Positions 47,591 to 58,234 of a stretch of DNA of 64,000 nt are shown one piece after another. The position numbers were made by a program, and so were the translations under genes. Source of the DNA: Schistosoma haematobium (taxonomy: Eukaryota > Platyhelminthes > Trematoda > Strigeidida > Schistosomatidae); the NCBI RefSeq assembly GCF_000699445.3, contig NC_067195.1, positions 14,754,787-14,818,786 of the forward strand. Reading direction: 5' to 3'. Each line of letters opens with the position of its first letter. The first letter of the stretch is position 1. Below the pieces are notes generated by a model, which was not told the DNA's origin, searched no databases, and saw only the letters and a list, made by a program, of their open reading frames with translations.

Positions 47591-47842
47591 TTGGTAAGAC
47601 TGTTGTTGTCACATTTGTTATTTTCGCTGTCTAACAGCAAGGTGAAGACGCAGTTCGTATCCTCGGAAGCGCTTAAATATTCCAATGTCTCACTCAAAAA
47701 TTGGACATTTCCAGATATTAGTGAGAATTTCAAGAAGTCACATCAGACTGAAAATGCAAGCACACTGACGGTTGACGCAATTTCAACATTTAATAACGAA
47801 AATAATCGCGATGAACTAATGCGAACTACTCGATACATTTAG
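47591..47842 (+). CDS. Possible terminal exon of a small unknown gene
   Basis: The frame has no ATG in its first half. A 44-nt intron fits (GTAAGA at 47594, AACAG ending at 47637), leaving KVKTQFVSSEALKYSNVSLK, NWTFPDISENFKK and so on to MRTTRYI-stop. The size fits the mini-introns of the two large genes. No upstream ATG exon was found and no family is recognised. Confidence 0.25.
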   Translation: MVRLLLSHLLFSLSNSKVKTQFVSSEALKYSNVSLKNWTFPDISENFKKSHQTENASTLTVDAISTFNNENNRDELMRTTRYI

Positions 47843-48526
47843 GCTTCCTTCTTAGTGTTCAAGGGGAGTTAAAGGGTTCAGCTATGAACCGATAAGAATA
47901 GTCTCCTATGAACTAGACTTAGTAAGCCTACTTGCTCTCTTTAGGCTGGTGTGGCAAGAGTATAATTAGTGAACTTGTTCTGGTGAGGTTTTGTTGATGA
48001 ACCCAGAGAATATCAAGTTACATAGGAGATGTTCAGTTGGCTATAATGAAACAGAAGTTTGAATAAGTGTAGGGAGTATTGTAAAAATAACAGGCTGTCG
48101 AGATTTTATAAAAAATAAAGTTTCTAATTAACTCACTAATTAATCAGAAGTGCGGTGCTAGAAATCTGACTAACACGATGTATCTTATGGCAGGATAGGA
48201 GGAGTTATTAAAAGTGGTGCTAAATAATAATGTGTAAAATGCGAGATTGCAGTAGATCGTAATGAGTGCAATGGCTATTTTTTATTCCTACTTGCATCTA
48301 GTCAACCGACATTTAATATGAAGGACGGTAAATCAAGAATATATTATTGTGTTGCTAATGATTCCTTTGTAAATTATTCTGTCCCGATTAGGAATCTCAG
48401 ATTCAACGGCTTCAGTTGTGTTGACTGAGCTCTATACCTCTAGATTGAACTATTTGTGAGCTATTATTGGGTATATGATAATAATAATTTATTCTCAAAT
48501 AACAGTTTTTTACATGAAATGTTATG

Positions 48527-49435
48527 TTAAAACTGAGCTCTCAAAGCTTTGTCACTAGTGACCACTGTCCATCCATCTTCCAAGATAACGGGAACTGCGA
48601 AACTTGTATTCCGTTCGAATTTTACTCGGGACTTGTTGAGAGGAAGAGAAATACACGGTTCGACGGTGAACGTATGTCTAGGTAGCATACGTGCCAGTGG
48701 TTGGTAAGCTGACTCATGGGTTGAATGTACTACTTTTGGTGGTCGATGTAAAAATGGGCCGATTCCATGTCCCCATTCGCCTACCATAAACGGGCACTGA
48801 AATGCATCGGCACATTTCGTGACTGCTTCCGCAATAGGTGTATAAGGAGCACTTGGACCGCAAACACTGATACCGGCATCATGACACTTTTGAGCGACAG
48901 TGCACAAGTAGACAGCAGCTTTTATCTGTGCACCAGCTTCCAGATCACAATAATCAGAGTGACTATCCACACCAGCTACAAAGGTGTGACAAATATCACC
49001 ATGGGCATAACCATTATAAACTGATATATCCACAGACATAATATCACCTAATTTTAGTATTTGGGATTCTTTTGGGATTCCATGACAAACAACTTTATTT
49101 ACCGACGTGCAGACCGAACTTAGGAAACATTTATATCCTAACGGCGATGGGTATACCGACTTACTCAGACACCGATTAAATACGAAATCGTCAATATCTT
49201 GAGTAGACAAGCCCGGTCTGATAAACTTTTCAAGATCATTAAATATCTGATGGATTAATGAACCTGCTCGTTTATATTCATTGATATTACGTTCACTCTG
49301 CACAGCTACTGTAGATAGCGTCAGGTCGACCTTTTTAGTGATGTATGGGGGCAGTGGGATTTTGGATGGAATGTCACGGCCATAAATATGGAGGAAACGA
49401 CCGTTGATTTTCAGTAGAGCACGAGAGAGAACCAT
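48527..49435 (-). CDS. METAP1D: Mitochondrial-type methionine aminopeptidase (MetAP1D-like), stop at last metal ligand
   Basis: Removes initiator methionine from new proteins; the 1D type acts in mitochondria. Single frame of 302 codons, ATG at 49433-49435. Residues 1 to about 45 may be an import signal. Then VYPSPLGY, VCTSVNKVVCHGIPKE (substrate His118), SVDISVY (metal Asp136), HGDICHTF (Asp147), GHGIG (His223), FTVEP (Glu259), DGWTVVTSDKALRAQF-stop. Family members continue AQFEH with the final metal-binding Glu; here that codon is TAA and the next is CAT (His), so one G-to-T change would explain it. The usual last 15-20 residues are missing. No introns, unlike the two large genes. AATAAA follows about 35 nt after the stop. 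It may be a retrocopy or recent pseudogene. Confidence 0.9.
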   Translation of the reverse strand: MVLSRALLKINGRFLHIYGRDIPSKIPLPPYITKKVDLTLSTVAVQSERNINEYKRAGSLIHQIFNDLEKFIRPGLSTQDIDDFVFNRCLSKSVYPSPLGYKCFLSSVCTSVNKVVCHGIPKESQILKLGDIMSVDISVYNGYAHGDICHTFVAGVDSHSDYCDLEAGAQIKAAVYLCTVAQKCHDAGISVCGPSAPYTPIAEAVTKCADAFQCPFMVGEWGHGIGPFLHRPPKVVHSTHESAYQPLARMLPRHTFTVEPCISLPLNKSRVKFERNTSFAVPVILEDGWTVVTSDKALRAQF

Positions 49436-49632
49436 TAGGGGTTTAATTACACACTAAAAACACATCAATACGACCACAGGTACTTTTAAATTCTTAAGTG
49501 TGATTAACATGTTAAAATACATCCAGTTGCCAAAAATGAGCATAGAAGGAAGGAAGAACTGTCCCGAATACCATAATCAAGCCATATCGACAACCCTGAA
49601 CAAGTTATATCAATTCGACTACTTCTAATTAT

Positions 49633-49652
49633 GATATATATATATATATATA
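49633..49652. repeat. TA microsatellite
   Basis: Uninterrupted TA dinucleotides. Confidence 0.9.
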
Positions 49653-49812
49653 CTTGTTTTATGAGTTCTAGATAAGTCCAACCAGTAATAGAAAACGTGT
49701 AATCAGACCTGTGTACTTACACGATGGTGTAAAAGTTAACAAAGTTATCGTTTTCAGAAAAGTCTAAATTCGGAAAGGTTTTTTTATTTAGATGACATAA
49801 ACTTAGAGATGC

Positions 49813-50228
49813 TGTAGTGGCATTGGACAATAGCCACACAATCCACAAAGCTGTGAACACGAGACTACCCAGAAAATAGATATTCAATATTTAACTCGGG
49901 GAAATACCTAACAATGGAGAAGGCGCGAACAATGAATTGGATGGATTGGAGTTGATCGGATGGCATGGCTCGACCATGCAGGCGTGGTCCATCTGAATGT
50001 TACCTTATATCTTCTATTCATATTAAATATATTGTTCCTTCTCTAGACTAACCTTGTTCCACATCATGTATTGGTAATTGATACGATACAGTGAGTTGGT
50101 GTAGTCGATGGTGTGACTTCCACGTAAGATCTTATAGATTAGGCAGTTATATCATGACAAATCTACAAATTTAGGATTAGGTCTATTATTAGCGCAGTAC
50201 TAATATCATAGTAGACCATAATTCCACA
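49813..50228. repeat. Left LTR
   Basis: TGTAGTGG to TTCCACA. About ten substitutions and one 2-nt indel separate it from the right LTR, nearly all in the first 145 bp. Confidence 0.92.
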
Positions 50229-53051
50229 TTGGTGAGCCCAACTAAAGAAACGCAACCTATTATTGTTAATCCTTATTTCCACCTTAACCTTCTCAATCGG
50301 TTTTTTTTGTAAACCCAGTATTCTAATAGTCCTTTGATTAATGGTCACATATATTATCGTAATGTTATATCTATTAGTTCACATAACTTACTAGCTCAAT
50401 CGATAATAAAAGTTGATCATCTATATCAACTAATTAGCTTTGATGGTTCGTTAACAAGCTTTAATAGCATTTACCTGCTTCAGCGACATAGACTTGTTTA
50501 AACATCAAGCTCTAGCAAATATGACTTGTAAATAGCGTAAATATACATTGACTAACAATGCAATCAAGGATTGAATAGTTATCTGGATCTAATTCTTAGT
50601 GTTCCTTCGCCTAACACCTCATCCTGTTTTAAACTATGCACTATCCTGTAATATCTTTTCTTCCGACCACTGCCTGCCTAATTTCATATTTTCGAGTCCC
50701 ATTGCCAAACAACAAGGATGATGCCTCTCCAAAAAATACGGTGAGTTCCAGCTATAAGTTTTCTGCAATCATAAGTTCATTTTAGATGGTTCATTCAATG
50801 GCACACACAATTATCTGGATTCATTCAGTTGTTCTGATCAGAGCGAGTCCCAAAAACCTCAACAGCATCGAGCACCCTGGAAGTGATTGCCATACTGCAT
50901 GTTTTATTCTGGATGCTTTTGGATCATTACTACTCCTCACGAATGGCTTTATATATGTCGTCCACTGAATAATCTAATTTTCAAAAATAACCCAGGCGAG
51001 TTCAACTATTTTACTTAATGATTTTTTTTTACTTAACATGTATATGTTTTCCGGTTCCTTTTGCTATATATTTGTTAGTGTCCCTAGGCTAAATGCAGTA
51101 ACTTCTTATGGAATGTTTATAACGCGTCATATTCCTGCCTAAAGTTTCACAAGCAGTCTAAACTTTAAAATTATTTTCTGGTCACGTTCATTATTTTTAA
51201 ATCGTCATATACGTCAACAACCTGCATGTTAACCTGGCCCATACATACGTTACACTATATCTTCATGTCTTCTAAATTTAGGAATCATCTGAATCGACTT
51301 TAACATTTATCAATAAACCCATCATAGTCGTTGTCGCTAATCGTATTTGGCTTTATGGATTGATTAATCATATTAGCAGCCTAAAATGCGAACATAGTTT
51401 AGATAATAAGGTTAAAAATTTAGGTACTATTAACTGCACTAGTAAAATAACTAAATCCCTAGGTGGCTGTTAGCTAAACAAACGTTTAAAATCAAAACTC
51501 CATAGCCTACTAGAATTAACACTAAACGAATCTTTCTGAATTAAAATTTATAATTAAATTAGGCGTCTCGGATTCTTTAACGTTATAAATTTCTGATAAT
51601 TTCGAATCACCCAAAGCAACAATACCTATTTTTCCACTGACTAATCCTCATTCAGCACTATAACTAGTTAAACGCAATAGTTTCAGGATATCGTCATAAA
51701 GCATTGTCATGACTTGACAATCACGTAATATGATTGATAAAATTAATGAAACTATTAACAAAATCGGTCAGCAAATTGACTTATAATTATCACTAGTGTT
51801 GTTTTTCTTTTATCTTCATTCACTACAGATGATTACAGTATGTTTCTCTATCAGTTGTTCATTCAGTAAATATCTCAAAACCTTGTCAGTCTAATTGATG
51901 GTTTAGCGACACAATCATGCATGCAAATAATCAGTATAAGCAGTCGAGCAAATCTCTTGCAAACTGAAAACATCAATGTCGAATTTACCCCAACACTGAC
52001 TAAGGTTCAAGCCATTATCATAGACATGAGTTGGGAGTGTACTCCCCTTGGTTACAACTTATGTACTCCCTGATAATCACATGAGCATCACTCACGGTTA
52101 ATCATCTTGTAAAAACGTATTTGGCCGAGTACATCTTACAGCACCACATAACTTAGTAATGTGACACAGGCTTAACTGATTTCAGTAACTTGTAATCACT
52201 ATATCTCAATTGAATCGTATTCCGCCTTATAATAAACTGCATACTTGCAACTAACTTGTATGCACCATCAGCCGGCAAATATAAGTATAAATAAATAGTC
52301 TGCCACAGATCAGAACATTGAGTCTGGAGCATGTCTCTTACGAATACACTCATGTTTAACGATTTGTTCCTAGCTATCTGTCCAAAATTCATATAATCAT
52401 CACTCACGTATTTAAATTTTGTTTTGATGAACATTCATGTGTATTAGTAGTATTACTAAATTCTATCACGGTCAAGTAAAAATGAGGTTGAGAAAATCTC
52501 CCCGTAACTAAATAAACCGTATCAAACTAACTGGAACACTAGTTGGAATTCTTTTCCATGGTAATACTTTTGTTCTTCCAGTTAGCCTACTAATACAGAT
52601 GCAATTGGAAATCACATATGGATAGGTTACCGGCATAATTGTAAATTGGTTTCATAATTTAAACCAAAACTAATACCAATATTAACATTTCTACAATATT
52701 CATTACTTTATTATTTCTAAACACAAAATACTTACTACCTATACGTTAAGTTATTAACCAACGGCTATTAACACGCATTGTTTTATTATTATTACTGTAA
52801 TCCCATTTTTTATAGCTCAAATAATCTTCACCCAAATTGTCATTTTAAGTGTGTTAAGCATGAAGGCAGATTTTTTAAAAAATTATTACATGTATTTCCC
52901 GACCAGATGCTGCCGCCTTCTTTTTGATTTATCTTTCAGCTTATCATCACATACCGGAGGATTCTTATTATCCTTGGTAACCTCCGGCGCACGACGATCC
53001 CATCCAATTCGGTATCGAACCAACATCACGTTGATTCTGGTGGGAGAGTAG

Positions 53052-53465
53052 TGTAGTGGCATTGAACAATAACCGCACAATCCACAAAGCTGAACACGAG
53101 ACTACCCAGAAAATAGATATTCAATATTTAACGCGGATAAATACCTAACAATGGAGAAGGCGCGAACAATGAGTTGAATGAATTGGAGTTGATCGGATGG
53201 CATGGCTCGACCATGCAGGCGTGGTCCATCTGAATGTTACCTTATATCTTCTATTCATATTAAATATATTGTTCCTTCTCTAGACTAACCTTGTTCCACA
53301 TCATGTATTGGTAATTGATACGATACAGTGAGTTGGTGTAGTCGATGGTGTGACTTCCACGTAAGATCTTATAGATTAGGCAGTTATATCATGACAAATC
53401 TACAAATTTAGGATTAGGTCTATTATTAGCGCAGTACTAATATCATAGTAGACCATAATTCTACA
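53052..53465. repeat. Right LTR
   Basis: TGTAGTGG to TTCTACA. From about 53195 to the end only the last difference (C to T in TTCCACA) is seen against the left LTR. Confidence 0.92.
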
Positions 53466-53469
53466 ATGC

Positions 53470-54599
53470 CACAGATATTCAGAGTCTGATAATGTTGTCA
53501 TATGTGACACGTTTATAATCGAAGAACATCAGGTCAGTCAGAAGTCAACAAGTTAGAAGACACTTTTGGAGCGTTTGTGAGAAGCGTTTGATGTTAGCTA
53601 GATAGTATTTTAAGGGGTGTATAGCACGGTATACCCACTCGTTATCTGAAGCGGATGCGTGACTGAGCGTCTACAGCAAAACAGCTGAAATGAGAATCAG
53701 TGTTCATGACCTACAGAACTATTTGTTTTGAGGATTAAGTTTCCACTACATACTACCTTCAATGCTGAACTAGCATGTCCTTTTATTTACCGAACCATTA
53801 TTTCTTTGGATATCGACTCCAGGTGGGTTGATTTAGTGGCCGACGGTTAGAATGTTTTCAAGGCTCTATTCATTTCCGAAATCTAATAGGCTGGAAGCTG
53901 TGAGTACCATCTAATAGATGCTTTGTCGAGTAGATTTTATTACCACTAAGCTTGTCTTGTAACTAATTTTCTATTACCATAATCAAATGTAACCAACCTG
54001 TTCATATTGTAAGAGACAAACCAAAAACATTAACCGATTATGAACCGTAATATTGAATAGTAATAATTTCATTGCGTTTCGGATACATTCTATATTTCTC
54101 AAATTTTAAACTTCTTTGCTCATACCTTTAACCGTACTTTCACTCAGTTCTTGGTTTGTAATCTTCTGCTCTGCAAACTTAATAATAATTCTGCTCTGTT
54201 TTTGTTATAATTATTTTAAGAAAGATATGTTTGGGTAGATTATTTGTATCTTACGAAAAAACTTTGTTACCTAAATTGAAATAGGGTTTAATTGTTACTT
54301 AGGGCTGTACGTGAGGAATGAATCAATAGACCATACTTCCATAACAGAGGAGAGCAAAATCTAGACGTTGAATATATCTCGCATATTATGACCGCTGTTT
54401 TCTTTTCCTCACTAAACTATAATCTGCACACTTAACATTAATAATAAGCTAATTAATTTCGTTGAAATAAATTATTTGGCACTTGAACGTTCTCCTCATC
54501 ATTTTTCATAACTCAAGCAGAAAAACGTCATTCGGGTGACGTGTCAGCTATGGGTATTTATAAACCAAACTACCCACAGAGAGTCTTTCACAATGAAGT
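53470..54599. other. Spacer, no gene recognised
   Basis: AT-rich sequence without a conserved frame. Confidence 0.35.
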
Positions 54600-55924
54600 T
54601 TAACCAACAATAGGGTGAATTAGCAAGGTTGTCAGAAAAATCAAGAGGGGTGAAGTGGGAAGATCAGTCAGCATTGATGTCAGATACACAAACAAGTGTG
54701 AAGATGTCTGACGTTCTCTTCAGAAACATTTGTGGGAAACGCAAGTATCAGCAGACTGAAACGATGAATGCCTCACAAAAAAAGAGCAAAATTGATTTTA
54801 ATACTTGTGAATACTACAGATGGATCACGCTACTGTCAGTACCGGGTTAAGATTTCAATAATGTTGCTGAACCGGATGAAAGACTCAGCTGATGCCCGAT
54901 TTCCAAATCAATAGAATGGCTTTTGAAAGTGGGGTTAGGCAGGGTTGCCCAATCTCACCATTCCTCTTCAACTTTGCCATCGACAACATTCTGGAAACGG
55001 CTCTGATGGATGTAAATAATGGCAGTGTGGATCGGTTGCCTGGAGAAAGACTTCTCGACCTTGAGTATGCGGATGATATTGTCTTACTGTGCGATAATGC
55101 CAAAGCCATGCAATCCGCACTTAATCAGTTGGCAATCAATGTCCGTAGGTATGGTATGTGCTTCGCACCTTCAAAGTGCAAAGTACTTCTACAAGACTGG
55201 CAGGATTCTAATCCTGTACTCACCCTGGATGGTGAGCAGATAGAAGTAGTCGAGAAGTCCGTGTATCTAGGTAGCTGCACAAGTGCTGATGGTGGCGTGA
55301 GTGATGAGGCCAATGAACTCATAGTGAAAGCCAGAGTGGCTTATGCCACCTTTGGCGCCTTCGTGATGTCAGTCTGGCTGTAAAGGGTCGGATCTACAAC
55401 GTGTCAATGAGAGCAGTTTTGCTCTATGCTAGTGAAACCTGGCCTCTCAGAGTTGAGGGTGTTACACGACTCTCTGTGTTTGATCATCGTTGTCTCCGAA
55501 GGATTGCTGACATCCAGTGGCAACACCATGTCAGTAATGCAGAGGTTCGGCATCATGTGTTTGGGGCAGCGACGATGATCCAATTGGTGTCACCATCCTG
55601 AAACATTGACTCCGGTGGCTTTGACATATTCTACGAGTGTCGTCCCAGAAAATCCCACGTCGTGTATTATTTACCGACCTTGGGACTGGTTGGAAAAAGA
55701 GGAAAGGTGGTCAGTGTATGACATGGTGTCGTGGTATGAAAGAAAGCTGCAAAGGACTGGCTTCTGTTGGTCCTCTACGACTCCTTGGCTGGGGTCCGAG
55801 AGATAGTGCAACACAGTGGCTAGAGACGTTATCAGATATGGCTCAGAATAGAATCCAGTGGCGATCCTGCTGGAACCTTCTTTTACTTCCTTCATAAAAA
55901 GTGGTTGAATCTTCCTGTTTCCCC

Positions 55925-55957
<33 letters not shown>

Positions 55958-56107
55958 ACTACCTTACACAAATCTGTGATCGTTATTTTCTTTTTCTTAT
56001 ACACTTCTTATCTTCTTTAGTTCTCTTCCCATTCACATTGTTTTGTGTAGCGTATATATATTTAGTGCCCCTTGTATCAATATTTATGTGTTCAAATAAA
56101 TAAATAG
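54600..56107 (+). mobile_element. RTE-like LINE, 5'-truncated and internally deleted
   Basis: MSDVLFRNICGKRK and EYYRWITLLSVPG come from the RT start; then a deletion; then a long open RT stretch at 54892-55383 with SGVRQGCPISPFLFNFAIDN, LLDLEYADDIVLL (YADD at 55066-55077), MCFAPSKCKVLLQDW and VYLGSCTSADGGVSDE. The C-terminal region follows in several frames (RAVLLYASETWPLRVEGV, FDHRCLRRIADIQW, GGQCMTWCRGMKE, LGWGPRDS, ATQWLETLSDMAQNR). The 3' untranslated region has a TTA microsatellite (55926-55957) and ends in the AAATAAATAA tail. Inactive. Confidence 0.92.
55926..55957. repeat. ATT microsatellite
   Basis: About ten ATT triplets inside the LINE 3' untranslated region. Confidence 0.9.
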
Positions 56108-58230
56108 AGTATGCCTGCGCATTAGTCCTATCGATTGTCCGTCCTCTTAAGTGTCCAAATTCCACACACTACCTGTATTTCCACACACAAACAAGTCATT
56201 CTTAGGCATAGTGAGTCGGGTTTACTGTCTTGACAATTCACATCTGTTTCTCTTCATCTTATTGGTAAAATGAGTGTACATATTGGTGACACTCGTATTC
56301 AGATCTATATTTCTATGTTGCATTTACGTCGTTAACTGACGGAGATATACGAAGTTGAATATGGTGTCTGTTTCGTTAGTACCGTTCATTTGTTAAACTA
56401 AAGCAACCTAATGTGCCAATGAGTTCAGAATATCTTCACAACACTAAGAAGTCCTCACACTCTCTGTAACGATCGAAATTCAACTACTTGGTCACCATTC
56501 GTCAGATAATGATAAATATGGAGATAGAAGCTAAAGAGTGACTGCATTTAGCATTGCTGACGAATTCGGAAATGGCCAACTATCAAATAATGATCGACTG
56601 TATAAACAACCACACTATTTGCAGTCATTTGTGCATCATAAACACGACGCACATATTACTGTACGATCCAATCGAGATTCAATTAGTTGAGAAATTCATC
56701 GATCGAATCGTCAAGCCAACTTTTGATTTAACAATTTAATAAGATGGCTTAGCAGTGTTCTATTTGTTTAGTATGGGTGAATAGTATTATTTCTAAATCA
56801 GGTGGAATTAACAGAGTCGATTGAAGAATAATTATGAAAGCTCTTACTTAAAACAAACTAGATACTGTTCGTTTTCGATCCATTTCGTACTATCTCATTT
56901 TAACATTTCAAATGACTGGATTATGCTGATCTCTGATCAAGAATGTGTCTGAAAGTCTGTTTCGTCAGCTTCAAAACCTTGGAGAAAGACCGACTTACCT
57001 GGGTAAAGGTATAAAACAAATGGTGCTTAATTGTCACATCTAACTAAAATTCAAAATTTGAATAGACTCTGTCATTCGTACATCAGATCATTTCTTGTAT
57101 TGGTTTTTACAGTGAAGAGTAATTTTGTAGAAAAGAACATCAGAAACAGAAAATAGGAACAAAGTTAAGTGGTGAAATGATCACACGCTGATATTTAGAA
57201 CAAAATTACAAGCTAGTATATGAATCTGGCTAATTTGCAGAAACAATGATTAATAGAGGAATATTGTGATTTTGACGAAAATTCGAGTGTCGATCGAAAG
57301 AATAACTGCAATCAAATTAATCTCGTGAGATCTACACAGTCTGTCGTAAATGTGTGATATAGTCGGAAAGACACGTACATAGATAAGTATTGTTGGAGCC
57401 TTTGGTCAGAGCGTAATTACAGGGGATCAGCTGCATGATAACTCTCCCCAAAGTGACTGTCAATTAGTTCGCCCATGCTGACAGTAGGGACAGTAACCTT
57501 ATTTAACAACTGAAACATTGATCGATGGACAACAGTAAAACCTTCAAGCACAATAGTCCACAAGCTACCCCTAACCGAACATCTGACTAGAAGATAAAGA
57601 TAAAAAATACATTAGTTCTTTATTGTAATCCACTTAATCATGACTCAAAACCCATGAGATAATACACCTGAAATGTTTGATACTAGTTTAAAACTAGTAG
57701 TGAATTATAACGTGTACATAACTTAGTTGAAAGTGACACAAAGCATGACTAAAAGAGAAACAATTAATTAACGATAAATATGGAATCATAAATAACGTGA
57801 CAACGGTTTACGGGTCTAAAAGAGCTTAGACATGGAAGGATGTAAAAATACGGAAGTTTTAGCGGCTATCAATCTATAGTGAACTTGTTAGTATTAGAAT
57901 TAAGAACTGAAATTTGAATTGTTTCACCTGGGTCCTTGCAATGTAGTCAATTGCTGTAACCATCGCGCATATGAACACAGACTTATTGACCTGGCTGATT
58001 TAATGATCCTTTCAAATGCCCCAAAGGTTGTAAAATCTCTGGTATGAAACTGATTCCTACCTATAGACTATTTTTCTCCCTAACTTAGCGGTTTCAGTAA
58101 GATCTATTCGCGTACCACCAATCCGCTGACTGGGGCAGTTACGTAGAGTCCTATCCTTGATTACAACAAGAAAGTGGGTGTCGTCTGTCTCGAATTATCT
58201 TTTGATAGGATCAATCATATATGTGCTATC
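56108..58230. other. Spacer, no gene recognised
   Basis: No known domain or repeat. A frame at 56554-56739 lacks an ATG at its start and is unrecognised. Confidence 0.35.
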
Positions 58231-58234
58231 ATAT

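Larger units (their letters stand above)
49809..53469. mobile_element. Non-coding LTR retrotransposon with 4-bp target duplication
   Basis: Two direct repeats of 416 and 414 bp (49813-50228 and 53052-53465), each beginning TGTAGTGG and ending in CA, flank 2823 bp. ATGC occurs immediately outside both ends (49809-49812, 53466-53469). After the left LTR, one base on, comes TGGTGAGCCCAAC (50230-50242), placed like a tRNA primer-binding site; before the right LTR is the purine run GGTGGGAGAGTAG (53039-53051). The inside has no gag, protease, RT or integrase motif in any frame and no frame above 93 codons. So it is a non-autonomous element, mobilised by another element if at all. Family unknown. 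Confidence 0.88.

Noticed and set aside
48481..48526. A downstream exon restoring the MetAP end
   Set aside because: Only a weak donor (CAGTTTTAA) and no acceptor with a family-like continuation was found nearby; direct read-through past the stop gives His, as expected after the missing Glu.
50786..50968. Possible protein inside the LTR element
   Set aside because: 60 codons with no gag or pol motif; the interior is AT-rich and non-coding on all frames.
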